This document shows positions 45,722-57,908 of a DNA stretch of 64,000 bases, one piece after another. The position numbers and the translations under genes were made by a program. The stretch lies in assembly GCF_049309525.1 (NCBI RefSeq), contig NC_133368.1, positions 21,276,318 to 21,340,317 of the forward strand, given 5' to 3'. The notes beneath the pieces were generated by a model. It was not told where the DNA came from. It worked only from the letters and a program-made list of their open reading frames with translations, and ran no database searches. Source of the stretch: Garra rufa. Lineage: Eukaryota > Chordata > Actinopteri > Cypriniformes > Cyprinidae. The stretch's first letter is position 1. Each line of letters starts with the position of its first letter.

Positions 45722-46718
45722 AGAGAATATAGACTTGTGCTCCTAACTTAAAAAATTTAGGAGCACTGTCAAAATTTCAGGAGCACATTCTAAACTATAA
45801 TCAAAAAATCTGAAAATAAAAATAAAAATAGCCTTACTATTACAAGGTGATATTTGACCCCTTAACGTGATTTACAGAGGAATTTTGTTTTTACATTTTC
45901 ATGTTTAATAAGGCTCAGAGGTGGCATGAGTGCAATCAAATTCATAAATTCATGTTGAGATTAATGTTTTAAATATAAAAATTTGAATACAGAAATATTA
46001 CATGATTTAAATAACTGAAAAGATACTTTAAAAATTTAACTAAAGCTGCCAGTAGGTGGTGGCAAGACACCGATTTAAATACTGAATCATATCATTCATT
46101 TGATTCGTTCGAACAGCTGATTCATTCAGGAATAAAGCAAGTTACTGTCTTTTATGTACGGATAATTCAATAATTTTAAAAGATTTGTTTAAAAACAGAT
46201 TCATTCATAAATGAAACACTGCTGTGTTTGAATGGAGATGCGCAGCGGCTCAGTTGTGACTTGTTTCAGTCTACTTTTGATGACGGAATAGAGCAAAATC
46301 AGGCAATAGTGTTGTAGTCAGACAATGTAAGTCACTTAATAACTTGTTTATTTTAACTGTTGTATTAAATCAATATCTCATTTACAATCTCCCTTAAAAA
46401 TTATTAAAAGCTGTCAGTCATCTTAGTTCGCGATCTTACGAAGCTGTATTATAATCAACGACGCTCTGTATTACTGCACAATCAATCTCTTATTTACACT
46501 CTCTCTACACTTTGTTTATGAAAGGATTTGTGAGGTGTCCATGATGCATTACTCAACATAGCAAAAACATGTAGAAACCTCTGAAGCTCCCCTGAGCGCA
46601 AACACAAATACGCTGATCGGGTCAGTCGCACATGGTGCTCCTAAATATTTTTTTCATAGTTGCACGAAGTGGTTTTCAGTCGCAAATGCGAGTGACATGG
46701 TCGCACTGTAGAGCCCTG
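45722..46718. mobile_element. hAT element with CAGGGCTCTACAGTGCGACC end, left end lost
   Basis: The right terminus ...GGTCGCACTGTAGAGCCCTG is a known fish hAT end. GTGCTCCTAA-type sequence lies near both sides (AGGAGCAC left, GTGCTCCT right). The interior 46080-46430 is homologous, inverted, to element C at 4210-4500, for example CGCTGCGCATCTCCA and ACACTATTGCCTGATTTTGC. No duplication was found, so the left boundary is approximate. It adjoins the preceding hAT by 13 bp. Confidence 0.7.
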
Positions 46719-47651
46719 CTTGGTGCTATTTTTAAATACCTTAAAAGCTTCAGTACAGTAGTCCATACAACTGTACACAATGGGCAAATTGCATTCTCGC
46801 TTGGCGAAAGTCTAGACCCTAGCTGCTCCCTGCAAACACATTCAATAAGTTAGGTTTGAAGTGATGGATTCTTTTAGAACAGAACTCACCATGCATAAAT
46901 TAGTATGCACAAAATGTAGTGCTGTATGTGTCACACGCGAGGCGTAGAGCCATAAATCATGTGAATACATGTGTGATGTCCTCTTTCATAGCTGCATTTT
47001 TCTGAAGAAAACCGCTGTCTGCCACTTCAAGGAGATTCATAGTCCTCTCCAAAGCTTTTAGGGCAAACATGCAGAATGAATGAGTCTTGATGGTCGCTTA
47101 GATTAGTGGCATCGACTAGTTCATCTAGATGTCAGGACACCCTAATTTGACAGTTCATTTTGTTGAGACCAATTAGTCGATGTTCAGGCAACCTACCAAT
47201 GACTTGTTTTTGAAAATATGTACATTTGCACATCCATATGATGCAGAGGGAAGCCCACAGCAGCGTTCTGAATTGTCTTGTTTATTAATTGTTCTGTTTA
47301 GCACTATGAGGCTTACTTTGAGTTAGCGTGTTTCCAGCTGGCACAGAAAGAAAATGCTGCAAACGCTCCCGAATGACTGACTGATTCCAGCTCGATTCCA
47401 GCTCAGTTCCTGCTGATTTTTCCCACTCTACCAGGATTCTGCTGGGATTTTACTTTTAATAGATGAGAAGATGCCAAGCGCAAGTGGGAAATCACACAAA
47501 TTTAGTTCTGTGCAGTCCACCAGGAATGCATGTAAGCCCTTGACATGTTACAGAAGACCTAGAAACAAAAGAATAAAGAGTCAGAAAAGAAAAATGGAGT
47601 TTAACAGGAAGAAAAAGTGCAATAAAACTGCTTGTAGCTTGTCAGCAATTA
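46719..47651. other. Intronic DNA, no gene or repeat recognised
   Basis: Apparently single-copy within the window. Frames are short and without domains. Confidence 0.5.
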
Positions 47652-47950
47652 TAGATATTGTTCACCCAAAAATGAAAATTCTGGCAATTACTCACCTTCG
47701 TGTCGTTCCAAACCTGTAGACGTTTGTTTATCTTCGGAACACAAATTAAGATATTTTTGATGAAATCCAAGAGCTTTCTGATCATGCATCTTATGAATGC
47801 GCATTAAAGACTGACACAGAAGAGAAGAAATCCTTGAATGCACACACAGTATTATTGAAGCACTGACATCACATAGACTATTTTAACAATGTCCTTACTA
47901 CCTTTCTTGGCCTTGAACGTGATAGTTATGTTGCTGTCTATGCAGGGTTG
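47652..47950. mobile_element. TTAA-class MITE of the AGGGTTAGTTCACCC group, truncated
   Basis: TTGTTCACCCAAAAATGAAA at the left; the interior has AACACAAATTAAGATATTTT and AAATCCAAGAGCTTTCTGA; the right part ends GTTGCTGTCTATGCAGGGTT. The outer ends are gone on both sides. Confidence 0.75.
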
Positions 47951-48567
47951 ACCCTTGCCGCACTACTCGAGAGTGCCGTGGCCCATGAGTCTCTGCAGCA
48001 TTAAAATGGTGCAAGAGTCAGTGTGTGTCTGAAAAACAGGGATCAGTCCTCTCCCTCGGCATCACCACTACAGCCATTCATCAAAGTGCTGTGACTCAGT
48101 AAATATTCATCAGCCACTTACAGTGACTGACAGCAAGCACAGCACACAGCAAACACCAAATTACAAACAGAGCAGAGATAGGAAGAGTGCAGGAGGAAGG
48201 CAGAGATTTGGTGAGAATGGAGACACGCTGATGGAAATAATAAGCTGTTGAAATGTCTGTGCAGTTATTCATTAAGAGATCATGAGAGGCAGACAGACAC
48301 TAGTGTGCCCTTGAGAGCTGAATGTACGTGACTTGAGTGCTGATGTGTTATTTGGACCTGAGCACCTGTACATGGACTGTGATTGTATGTGTGTGCGAGT
48401 TACAGTGTGAAAAGCACTCATGGCAGCAGCTGGCCTTCAAACTTTCTCTCAAAGTACAGGCAGGCTCTAAAGTTCAGATTGCAGAAAATACATTATTTAA
48501 TCACTACTACACATTTGCAATCACAACAAAAGATAAATTCAGTGCAATTTCTTAAATTAGGTACACG
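47951..48567. other. Intronic DNA, no gene seen
   Basis: Nothing recognised; separates a truncated MITE from a Tc1 copy. Confidence 0.45.
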
Positions 48568-48752
48568 TACAGTCGTGACCAAAAGTTTTGAGAATTACAT
48601 AAATATTGGAAATTGGAAAAGTTGCTGCTTAAGTTTTTATAATAGCAATTTGCATATACTCCAGAATGTTATGAAGAGTGGTCAGATGAATTGCATAGTC
48701 CTTCTTTGCCGTGAAAATTAACTTAATCCCGAGAAAAACTTTCCACTGCATT

Positions 48753-50093
48753 GTTAAGAAGGCTTCAGGGTGTCCAAGAAAGTCCAGCAAGCGCCAGGAT
48801 CGTCTCCTAAAGAGGATTCAGCTGCGGGATCGGAGTGCCACCAGTGCAGAGCTTGCTCAGGAATGGCAGCAGGCAGGTGTGAGCGCATCGGCACGCACAG
48901 TGAGGCCAAGACTTTTGGAAGATGGCCTGGTGTCAGCAAAGGATCCACTTCTCTCCAAAAAAAAACATCAGGGACAAATTGATCTTCTGCAAAAAGTATG
49001 GCGAATGGACTGCTGAGGACTGGGGCAAAGTCATATTCTCCGATGAAGCCTCTTTCCGATTGTTTGGGGCATCTGGAAAAAGGCTAGCCTGGCTATCACC
49101 AGACCACGTTATGACTTCGTCATGATTCGTGGTCTGGGAACCACATGTTCATTTTCTCGTATTTGAGGCGTGGTTTACGAATGCCCAGAGCCGTTTATTG
49201 GGCGATACGAATGTCTATCAAATGCGCCTGTGCGTAGCTCATAGCCAATCGTTTCAATTATACCGGATGACGTATGTAGAGCGAACGCCAAAAGTTGCTC
49301 TTTTTTCAAAATAAACTTGCGTTCTAATGTCATTTGTCGCGTCGGGTCGCGCCGCTCGCGTCCAGTGCAGATACGAAAGATAACTTTGCGTCTGCTGCCA
49401 TGCTGGATCCTTCGGTGAGTCGCATAGAAGGCGTCATCGTCTTGCTGCTCCCTCCCCGTTCTGTGATTGGTTCCCTATCTTAGGTGAAAATTAGGTCCAT
49501 GGTTTCCAGACTGACTAGAAGCGTGAATAAAATCGCGCTGCGAAAGGCAGTATGGGGACACCCAGGCTAGAAAAAGGCTTGTCCGGAGAAGAAAAGGTGA
49601 GCGCTACCATCAGTCCTGTGTCATACCAACAGTAAAGCATCCTGAGACCATTCATGTGTCGGGTTGCTTCTCATCCAAGGGAGTGGGCTCACTCACAATT
49701 TTGCCCAAAAACACAGCCATGAATAAAGAATGGCACCAAAACACCCTCCAACAGCAACTTCTTCCAACAATCCAACAACAGTTTGGAGAAGAACGATGCA
49801 TTTTCCACCACGATGGAGCACCGTGCCATAAGGCAAAAGTGATAACTAAGTGGCTCGGGGACCAAAACGTTGAAATTTTGGGTCCATGGCCTGGAAACTC
49901 CCCAGATCTTAAAACTTCAATCCTTAAGAGGCGGGTGGACAAACAAAAACCCACTAATTCTGACAAACTCCAAGAAGTGATTATGAAAGAATGGGTTGCT
50001 ATCAGTCAGGATTTGGCCCAGAAGTTGATTGAGAGCATGCCCAGTCGAATTGCAGAGGTCCTGAAAAAGAAGGGCCAACACTGCAAATACTGA
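48753..50093 (+). pseudogene. Tc1 transposase pseudogene (copy 2)
   Basis: Starts at the linker region like copy 1 and lacks the first DNA-binding subdomain. It has a small in-frame loss after GLVS, a +1 change in the poly(A) run near 48957-48965, and an insertion after FGASGK. First Asp at 49042-49044 (SDEASF) and second Asp at 49812-49814 (HHDGAPCH) remain. The block with the third acid (NPIENLW in the family) is replaced by SPDLKTSILKRR, so the catalytic Glu is gone. The C-terminus then runs to KKGQHCKY and its normal stop. Confidence 0.92.
49086..49570. mobile_element. TIR element inserted in Tc1 copy 2
   Basis: The Tc1 sequence GGAAAAAGGCT is duplicated around the insert: AAAAAGGCT at 49077-49085 and 49571-49579. 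The inverted ends CTAGCCTGG and CCAGGCTAG overlap the duplicated CT, so the true duplication is 7 to 9 bp, near the 8 bp of hAT elements. The interior has ACCAGACCACG and GTGGTCTGGGAA inverted near the left, and a GC-rich stretch GTCGGGTCGCGCCGC. Family unknown to me; a 61-codon frame at 49129 has no domain. Confidence 0.85.
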
Positions 50094-50984
50094 CTCTTTG
50101 CATAAATGTCATGTAATTGTCGATAAAAGCCTTTGAAACGTATGAAGTGCTTGTAATTATATTTCAGTACATCACAGAAACAACTGAAACAAAGATCAAA
50201 AAGCAGTTTAGCAGCAAACTTTGTGAAAACTAATATTTGTGTCATTCTCAAAACTTTTGGCCATGACTGTACATTGACATTTTGTTGACATTCTGTTTGT
50301 TTGTTTTTCTTACCAATTCTGTTTTTTTATATTATTTTGAATTTTATTTTTATTTTTACTTTTATTTTAGACACATTTAACAGCTAAAGTCATGAAGTAT
50401 CTAGTCACAGAGAAGAAATCTTGTAACACTTAGTTTGAGATTGTCATTAAATGCCTTAACGACTTATCTTGACTTTTAAAGGGCCATGTCCTTAATTGTG
50501 GGTCACAGTCCTGCAGTGTGGCTGTTCTGACAGCTGTCTAGTAAAGAACCAAGCAGACTGCTGTTGCCCAGCCACATCTGGCTCCAGGCTTTAGACTCCT
50601 ATCTTTAGTGCTTGGACTTAGGACAGCAGACTGGCTGTCAACTGGTAACTTAAAATGGACAGTCTACACTATTAGTCATAAAAAATCTTAGTTATGATGT
50701 GTGTATATATTACAGTCTGACTTAAAAGAGTAGTGATGTTCTACTGTCTGCCTTTGCTTTTACCCAAGATGCCTCTTGGGGTTTTGTACAATCTAACAAG
50801 CAACAGGACTGTCAAGGACAGAAAAAAACAGTGTGCACCCAACTTTATAAAAAAGAAACTCACATATCAGCTAATGGAGAGTCTTGGTCATTATTTCTGT
50901 GCTTTTCTGTGGATTTATTCTTTGTTATTTGCTCTACAGTGGTTATTAGTGTCTTTCTTTTTTTTTTCTTTTCTTTACTATATA

Positions 50985-51110
50985 TCTACTACTGTTCTAA
51001 AGTTGGGGGTCAACAAGACTTTTTCTCAGCAAGGATTCATTAAATTGACCAAAAGTGAGATGAGAGTGTCATTTTTATTACAGTATTTAAATAATAAAGA
51101 CTCTGTTTAA
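50985..51110. mobile_element. Fragment of the CACTACC-family MITE
   Basis: TACTACTGTTCTAAAGTTGG and TCAGCAAGGATTCATTAAAT match one end of the family. The rest is missing. Confidence 0.6.
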
Positions 51111-51598
51111 TGTTGGAGTGAAAGATCACTGTAGCACCTCAGTTCAGGAGAAGCGGCAGCACGAAGCGCACATAAACTGATCGTCTCCTCCACTATAATA
51201 CCAGTTTTAGCACAAAATAAACATGAATGAACATCTGAAGGTGTTTAAAAAGAGTACTTACCAAAATCCATATCCTGTTTAATGTTAATGCTCAATCAGT
51301 GTTTCAACCGTGCAAAGACATCAATGTAACAGCTTGTGAACAATAAGTCAGGTAACGTCACATTTACCTCAGAAAAGCACATTCGGTGACCATAAACTCT
51401 TTAGTCTACTCTAGATGAGCATTTTGCTAAATATATGCACCATGTAGCATTCATTATGATTTTATTTTTATTACTGTTCTGCAATGTTTCATTTATGTTT
51501 GAATAAATCAGTTAACTTTTTATGACAGCCACCATTTAAATGTTTATATTTCAAAAGAGCGAATTGGAGTAGAAATGGTAATTATGTACAGTTGAGGT

Positions 51599-52544
51599 CA
51601 AAAGTTTACATACACCTAGCAGAATCTGCTAAATGTTACTTATTTGACCAAAAAAGAGGGATCATACAAAATGCATGGTTTTTTTTAGTACTGAATAAAA
51701 TATTTAACATAAAAGATGTTTACATATAGTCCACAAAAGAAAATAATAGTTGAATTTATAAACATTACCCTGTTCAAAAATTTGCATACAGTACACTTGA
51801 TTCTTAATAGTGTGTTTGTTACCTGAATGATCCATGATCATTTTTTATTTTTGTTTAGTGATAGTTGTTCATGAGTTCCTTGTTTGTTCTGAACAGTTAA
51901 ACTGCCTGATGTTCTTCAGAAAAATCCTTCGGGTCCCACAGATATTTTTTTTTCAGCATTTTTGTGTATTTGAACCCTTTCCAGCAATGATTGTATGATT
52001 CTGAGATCCATCTTTTCACACTGAGGACACTGAGGGACTCATATGCATTTATTACAGAAGGTTTAAACACTAACTGATGCTCCAGAAGGGTAAACTTTTG
52101 AACAGAATGAAGATGTGTACATTTTTCTTATTTTGCTTAAATATCTTTTTTTTTCATTTAGTACTGCCTTTCAGATGCTACAAAAGATACTTGCATGTTC
52201 CCCAGAAGACAAAATAAGTTAAATTTACCCCAATCTTCAAATTCTCTTACTAAACAAACAAAAAAAAAACACACACAAAAAAAAAACACACAGCTGTGGA
52301 TCATTCAAGTAACAACACAGTATTAAGAATCAAGTCTATGTAAACTTTTGAACTGGGTCATTTTTATAAATTCTACTGTTATTTTCTTTTGCAGACTATA
52401 TGTAAACGTCTTTTATGTGAAATATCTTTTTCAGGTCAGCACTAAATAAGAAAGTAACATGCATTTTCTATGATCCCTCTTATTTTAGTAAAGTTAACAT
52501 TTTGCAGATTCTACAAGGTGTATGTAAACTTTTGACCTCAATTG
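51599..52544. mobile_element. Non-autonomous Tc1-type element (CAGTTGAGGTCAAAAGTTTA ends)
   Basis: TA at 51597-51598 and 52545-52546. Ends CAGTTGAGGTCAAAAGTTTA and, inward from the right, CAATTGAGGTCAAAAGTTTA, each followed by CATACACCT(A/T)G. The arms remain complementary further in (AGAGGGATCATA against ATGATCCCTCT). The terminal repeats resemble those of Tdr1/Sleeping Beauty-type fish elements. 946 bp without transposase. Confidence 0.9.
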
Positions 52545-52716
52545 TAATTGTGAAATTTGTGTCAAAACCCAACACTATTATTTCACATTCTTCATATTGT
52601 TCTGAACTTTCTATTCATTAAAAAAGTACTAACAAATGTATCGTTTTCCACAGAAGTACTTAATGTAGAATGCTTTCTGAAGGACCATGTGACACTGAAC
52701 ACTGGAGTAATGAGTA

Positions 52717-52717
<1 letters not shown>

Positions 52718-52778
<61 letters not shown>
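52718..52778. repeat. (TG)n microsatellite
   Basis: About 61 bp of uninterrupted TG. It adjoins sequence at 52600-52715 (TTTCTGAAGGACCATGTGACA) that is another CACTACC-family MITE fragment. Confidence 0.95.
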
Positions 52779-52779
<1 letters not shown>

Positions 52780-55700
52780 GTCTGTAGTGTTAACGTTTCT
52801 GTGCATGATGCACTGCAATTTAAATGTTTGAATTAATGATTATTCAAACCCTTACTCCTAAGTATAAGCGGTAGCAATTGCAAGCACTGCTAATAATAAG
52901 CTTTAACATTTTACTGCATCATGGCAGAATTCGTAATGTAACTGTAGACCATGAGCTGTTCATTAGCTTTAATGGTGACCGTGATACTTGATGAGGCAAA
53001 CATGATTTCATTCCTTCACTAACACGCTTAATTGGGGTGAGGACCTAAATATGATTTTCAGTGAACTTTTCCTTTAATACCAGTGCGTGACATTTCACGG
53101 CTACGTCTTGGCAAATTGAGGCCGGTAGTATTAAGCAATGTAATTTTAGAATCACAGCTGAAAATTAGAATGGGATTAATACAAGAGGAAAGAATCCTCG
53201 GGAAACCTCACAATTCAGGTATGCGATTTGTTTTCATTTCCAATAAACCAGTCTTCAAAAGAATTCCTCAACCACATCAAATTCACAGTACACGCACTCA
53301 AACTTTCCAGTATTGCGCTCTCTCAATATTTACCGAATCCCGCTACTACTTTCCACTAGCCAAGATCCGCAGAGCCTGTAGTTTCATTTGCAGAAGCCAC
53401 ATTTCCAGTCACACTCCAGTGGGTTTGCAATCTGAGCCTGTACGGATAAGTAATGGCTAAGACTGTACGAAATAAAAGTCAATGCAGAAATGATGGAAAA
53501 ACGCAGCCAAAAGCTTCCCGCAAATGTACACGCCTCCAGACAACACGCTGTCCTGTCCACACACATGAGCTCAAGTGGGGCAGTCTGATGATTGAGGGTG
53601 ATCACTTCTGACAGTGTAGTTTTATCTGGACAGAATATACAGTATGTTTCGTGTTCTGCTTCAGATGCTTTCTCCTTGTGCTGCTCAGATTTCTCGGGGG
53701 GAGGAAATGCAGAAATAAGTTTGTGACCTTAAAAAGTTCATCTAATATCCTGAGCGTTAACTGCACTGGAGCTTGAAATTAATGTTGGATTTTCATTTCA
53801 AGAGCATCAGCAAAGTTAAGTGTCTTGGGGAAAAGGCAAGTTGTCCGTCTGAAATAGTCGGCAATACCTAACATGCGTGTCGTAATGTGATAAAGAACCT
53901 CAAACTCCGTAGGCAGCTGCTGGCTAGAGTTTGTGTATGAAAACAAGCTTTTAAGAATTCATAATGAGCTTGAGAAACAACCAAGCAAATATTTCATCAC
54001 TACAACGCCTATTCCCTGGTAAAAAAAAATTAGTTGAGCAAAATATTGAAATAAAAAGACATTTATAAATGAAACCACTCTTTCAAATGCCATTGTCATT
54101 CGTTCCACCAACAGGTTGCTGTGTAAACGCTGAATTCAGATGTGTCTTGTTACCTTTCTACCTCTGTGTACTCCCTTGAAGGCAGCATTTTCCAGCAATA
54201 GTTTAATCATGCACTGAGTCACAAGGAGCGTGATCAACATTTTGACCCTGCAAAATGTTGAAACCTTACATTTGTGGTTACTCATATCAGATGCATCTAA
54301 TCACTGCGGCTGTGTTCACCAGCTAAACAATTGACTGTTATCTAGAGTTCAGCATTGCATTTGGCCTCATGACTCATTTGTGGAAATTGGACTGGAAATG
54401 TTGTGTTTTTTTTTTTCTTTATGCACTTGGTCTCGATGCACTTTATGGAGTACAAATTGGCCATCATAAAACATTCCTTGAGAGAGTTGCTGCATACTGA
54501 ATAGAGCCATGAGGCAATTAGGTTTTATGGTGTTTAGTTCAAACCCACATATTATGTGTCTTACAGATGCTTAGGTTAAAATTGGAAGTGTTTGATTTGT
54601 GGATTTTAATTGTAGGTCTTTCTAGAGGTGATCTTACAATGAGAGCCCTTATTTGTACTGCTGTGACGTAATTGCTCGAAGCGCAGAAGAAATTTAAAAC
54701 TGCTTTAAATAATCAGGTCAGGCAATGTTAAAATCTTTAAATAGTTCTTTATAGTTTAGCCTGTTTATATTATGGGAAAGTTTCTTTCTTCTAGGACATG
54801 ATAATTTGAGCATAAGTGCTGGGAATGATGTTTATAAGAATATAAGAACTCTTAACTTTGTACCAATTCTGTAGAATGGCCCAAACACAAGATCAAAATC
54901 TCTCACAATTCTGTCTCTATGGTTGAATGTCTGTTTTTCATTACTCTCTCTTTTCTTTTTACTGTTCTTTCTCACAAACTTAGCCAGGGCAGTTTGATGA
55001 TGAGCGCAGCAGATGTTGTAGTCAGGGTCTAGGGAGAATCAGTGGCAGCAGAAATGGTGGGCACTATTAAACCATTAGATATGGAGAGAGTTTGACTCTC
55101 TCCCCCACTCCATTCCCTTGATAAACCCCTGAGACAAGACAGATAGAGGGAAAAAGCCTTCTGACTCATGCCTTTGGCTAGAAGATGCAGCAAAGTAAAG
55201 ATCCTCCTCTTTGTTTACACAAGTACCCACAGTCACAAACACACGCCTGCATTTAACTAAATAAACCTCTCAACCACTAAAACCTCTCTGCTGGTTTGCT
55301 TTCAAGATGAGGCAGTGGAGAATATGAAGAAAAACTGAATCTGAAGAATGAAATCATCACACCGGCTGCCACGTGTGCGTTCATATTGGAACAGCTTGCA
55401 ATCTGTCGCCAAATGAAACTGGCATGGATGGCACAAAGTGAGGGAGCGTGGGATGGAGCGATGGCTTGTAGGAAGCAGCGAGCGGAGCTTGGACTGATTG
55501 CCATTGGAATTCCCCAAGTAACTTTATTGAGTCCAATTTGATTTTCACCAGCAATGTCTGGCATGCAGAATGCCAGCCTTGTGTAAATGCCAATCAAGAT
55601 TCATTCAGTATGATGAGGCCTGATTTCCAGTCCAGGAGAAAACCAGCAAGTGTGGATTTTACTTGAGATGGACGGTGTATTTATGGGAATGGAATTGAGG

Positions 55701-56455
55701 CAGCAGCTTTTTGTTTTTTGTATTTTATCTTATTTTATCGTTTTATTGAAGTGAAGTCACAGATGAGATTCATCTTGAGCGAAAGTGTCGTAGTCAGGAA
55801 GGGACTCACTTTACAGATGTATATAAAAAACACTGAAAATGAATTGGAAAGGGAAAGGGAGATAAAGAGGAAGGCAGTAAAGGTGATCTAGCCCTAAATG
55901 ACGTAAGAGAAAGGGGATTCAAAAGAGCAATAAAAAGCAAAAGTGTTTATGTGGTTTGTTAAGAGCTGGGGCCATTTAGGGTGACTCTGGACAAACTCAA
56001 GCAGCAGTCTGGACAGATTAGAAGAGCTAAGAGGCTGAGGGCTGATGGGTATTTTTAGAGTGATTTGGAGTTCCTCACAATAATGATCATGATAACACTG
56101 TGGTTCTGCAGATTGAGAGAGAGAGAAATGCCACACAGCATCTTTCAACAGTTTTCTACTCTTGAGATTAATTTTATTTGTCAGATAACCGGATTCTTGA
56201 CATAAAGTTTTTTTTTTTTTTTTGAAAAGGGCTTTCTGATACTTTTGCAGGGGCTTCCTAACTTGTTAAAAATATATAAATGTTAAGCAGAAACACAAAA
56301 ATAATTTACGATAAAGTTTCAGCATATCTGCTCTAGCTGTTCTTTGTGCGTTCTGATTCGTAGTAGTGATGCCTGAATCGTTAATTTGAATATATATATT
56401 AATCAGTTGGTCCAGTTTACAAATTTTAATTTCTTGTTCAACCACTTATTCAATA
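52779..56455. other. Longest repeat-poor stretch of the intron
   Basis: About 3.7 kb with almost no recognisable transposon sequence apart from short T or A runs. No exon signature, tRNA-like fold or long conserved frame found. Several overlapping minus-strand frames at 55277-55597 have no domain. A place where conserved regulatory sequence could survive, though the sequence alone does not show it. Confidence 0.5.
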
Positions 56456-57496
56456 GCCCCTTTCACACATAGTCTTTACTGGTAAATTATTGTTTAAGGA
56501 TTAGTTCACTTCCAAGATGCTCATGTCTTTCTTTCTTCAGTCATAAAGAAATTTTGTAATATAGTGGACTTCTATGGTGCCCATGAGTTTGAACTTCTAA
56601 AATGCCATTTTAAATGTAGCTTCAAGCGATTCCAGCCGAGGTCTAGTGAAATGATCAGGGGTTTTTTATTTATTTTTTTCACTTTTTTTTTTTTTTTAAT
56701 ATAATGTACTTTTTAACCTCAAGTGCTTGTCTTGTCATGTGCTCTTTCCATTCCGGTTCAATGCAGTTAGGGTGTGTCGAAAAACTCCCATCTCATTTTC
56801 TCCTCCAACTTCAAAACCATTGAGAAAATGAGATGGGAGTTTTTCGTCATACTCTACTGCCTTGAACCGAAGTGGACGCATACGCATTGCAGAGCTCACA
56901 AAACGAGAATTTGTGGTTTAAAAAATGTATAAATTGTAAAAAGATAATTTAGAGCCCTTTGAAGCTGCATTTAAACTGCATTTTGAAAACCCAAAATGTT
57001 TTCCTCAAAAACCCATAATTTCTTTATGACCTGAAGAAAGACATGAACATCTTGGATGACAAGGGGGTGAATAAATTATCTGTAAAGTTATGCTCTGAAA
57101 GTGAACTAAACCTTTAAGAAATCATGTGTGAACAGGACCTTTTAAAAAAATACCGGTAAATTTACCAGTATGAGAAGCTGTAACATTACCAGTAATGTGC
57201 TGGGCCAAAAGCAACTGCATGACTGTGAATGTTTGACACAAAAGTGAAAACATCAACAAAACAATCCCCCTCCATGTTTACAAACACAACACCGGGAGGC
57301 GCCGTCATTTAGAGGTCATTTCTAGTTAATGATGTCACAGAATTTACCGGTATTTTGAAACAGATGTGTGAATGGTGCTTTACCGGTAAAAAGACAGAAT
57401 GTCGTTGTCTGTGTGAACAGCAGATTTTTGCATTTACTGGTATAGTTGTTCTGGTAATTTTACTGCAATTTACTGGTATTACTGTGTGAAAGGGGC
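56456..57496. mobile_element. TIR element (GCCCCTTTCACACA ends) with a nested MITE
   Basis: Inverted ends TAGCCCCTTTCACACA and TGTGTGAAAGGGGCTA, flanked by TA or containing it. Subterminal TTTACCGGTA and TTTACTGGTA motifs recur many times in both orientations, as expected for an element with multiple binding sites. Roughly 425 bp remain after subtracting the inner MITE. Superfamily not settled. Confidence 0.85.
56498..57113. mobile_element. TTAA-class fold-back MITE, copy 4, nested
   Basis: TTAA at 56494-56497 and 57114-57117. Ends GGATTAGTTCACTTCCAAGA and ...GTGAACTAAACCT. The central palindrome CATCTCATTTTCTC...GAGAAAATGAGATG is intact (56787-56836). Arms match copies at 38154 and 39408. 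Confidence 0.9.
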
Positions 57497-57590
57497 TATT
57501 TGTCCTTTCAGTATATAGCTTCAATTTCACTCTTTTATCTCATACTTAGCATCATAATTATTCCTTCAGTGTCCTCTGGAAATATAAACG

Positions 57591-57895
57591 GTTTACTACC
57601 ATTCAGAAGTTTGGTCTCGAAGATGTTTTAAAAAGAATGTTAAAAAAATGTTTCTTCTGATCACCCAGGCTGTATTTATCTCAAAAGTTAAATTTTTTTG
57701 TTAAAAACAGTTGTGCTGCTTAATGCTTTTGTGAAAACCGTTCATTTCAGGGATAGTTTGATGAACAAAGCTCAAAACAACAGCAGTTTAAAAAAAAAAG
57801 TAAATCTTTTGTAACATTATAAATGTTCACTTATGATCAATTTATTGCATTCTTGCTGTTTAAATTGATTCCTTTCAAAAAAAAAAACTTTTGAT
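57591..57895. mobile_element. Degenerate CACTACC-family MITE
   Basis: TTACTACCATTCAGAAGTTTGG at the left and CAGTTGTGCTGCTTAA, CTTTTGTAACATTATAAATG, CTTTCAAAAAAAAAAACTT further on follow the family order. The middle third is deleted. Confidence 0.7.
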
Positions 57896-57908
57896 TGAAT
57901 GATAAGCC

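Larger units (their letters stand above)
48570..50269 (+). mobile_element. Tc1-like transposon copy 2, same internal deletion as copy 1
   Basis: Ends CAGTCGTGACCAAAAGTTTT and, inward from the right, CAGTCATGGCCAAAAGTTTT, flanked by TA at 48568-48569 and 50270-50271. The 5' part joins mid-transposase at CCACTGCATT|GTTAAGAAGG (48752/48753), identical to copy 1. The span is 1,700 bp because a 485-bp element is inserted at about 49086-49570; without it the copy is about 1.2 kb. Nucleotide identity to copy 1 looks very high. Confidence 0.95.
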
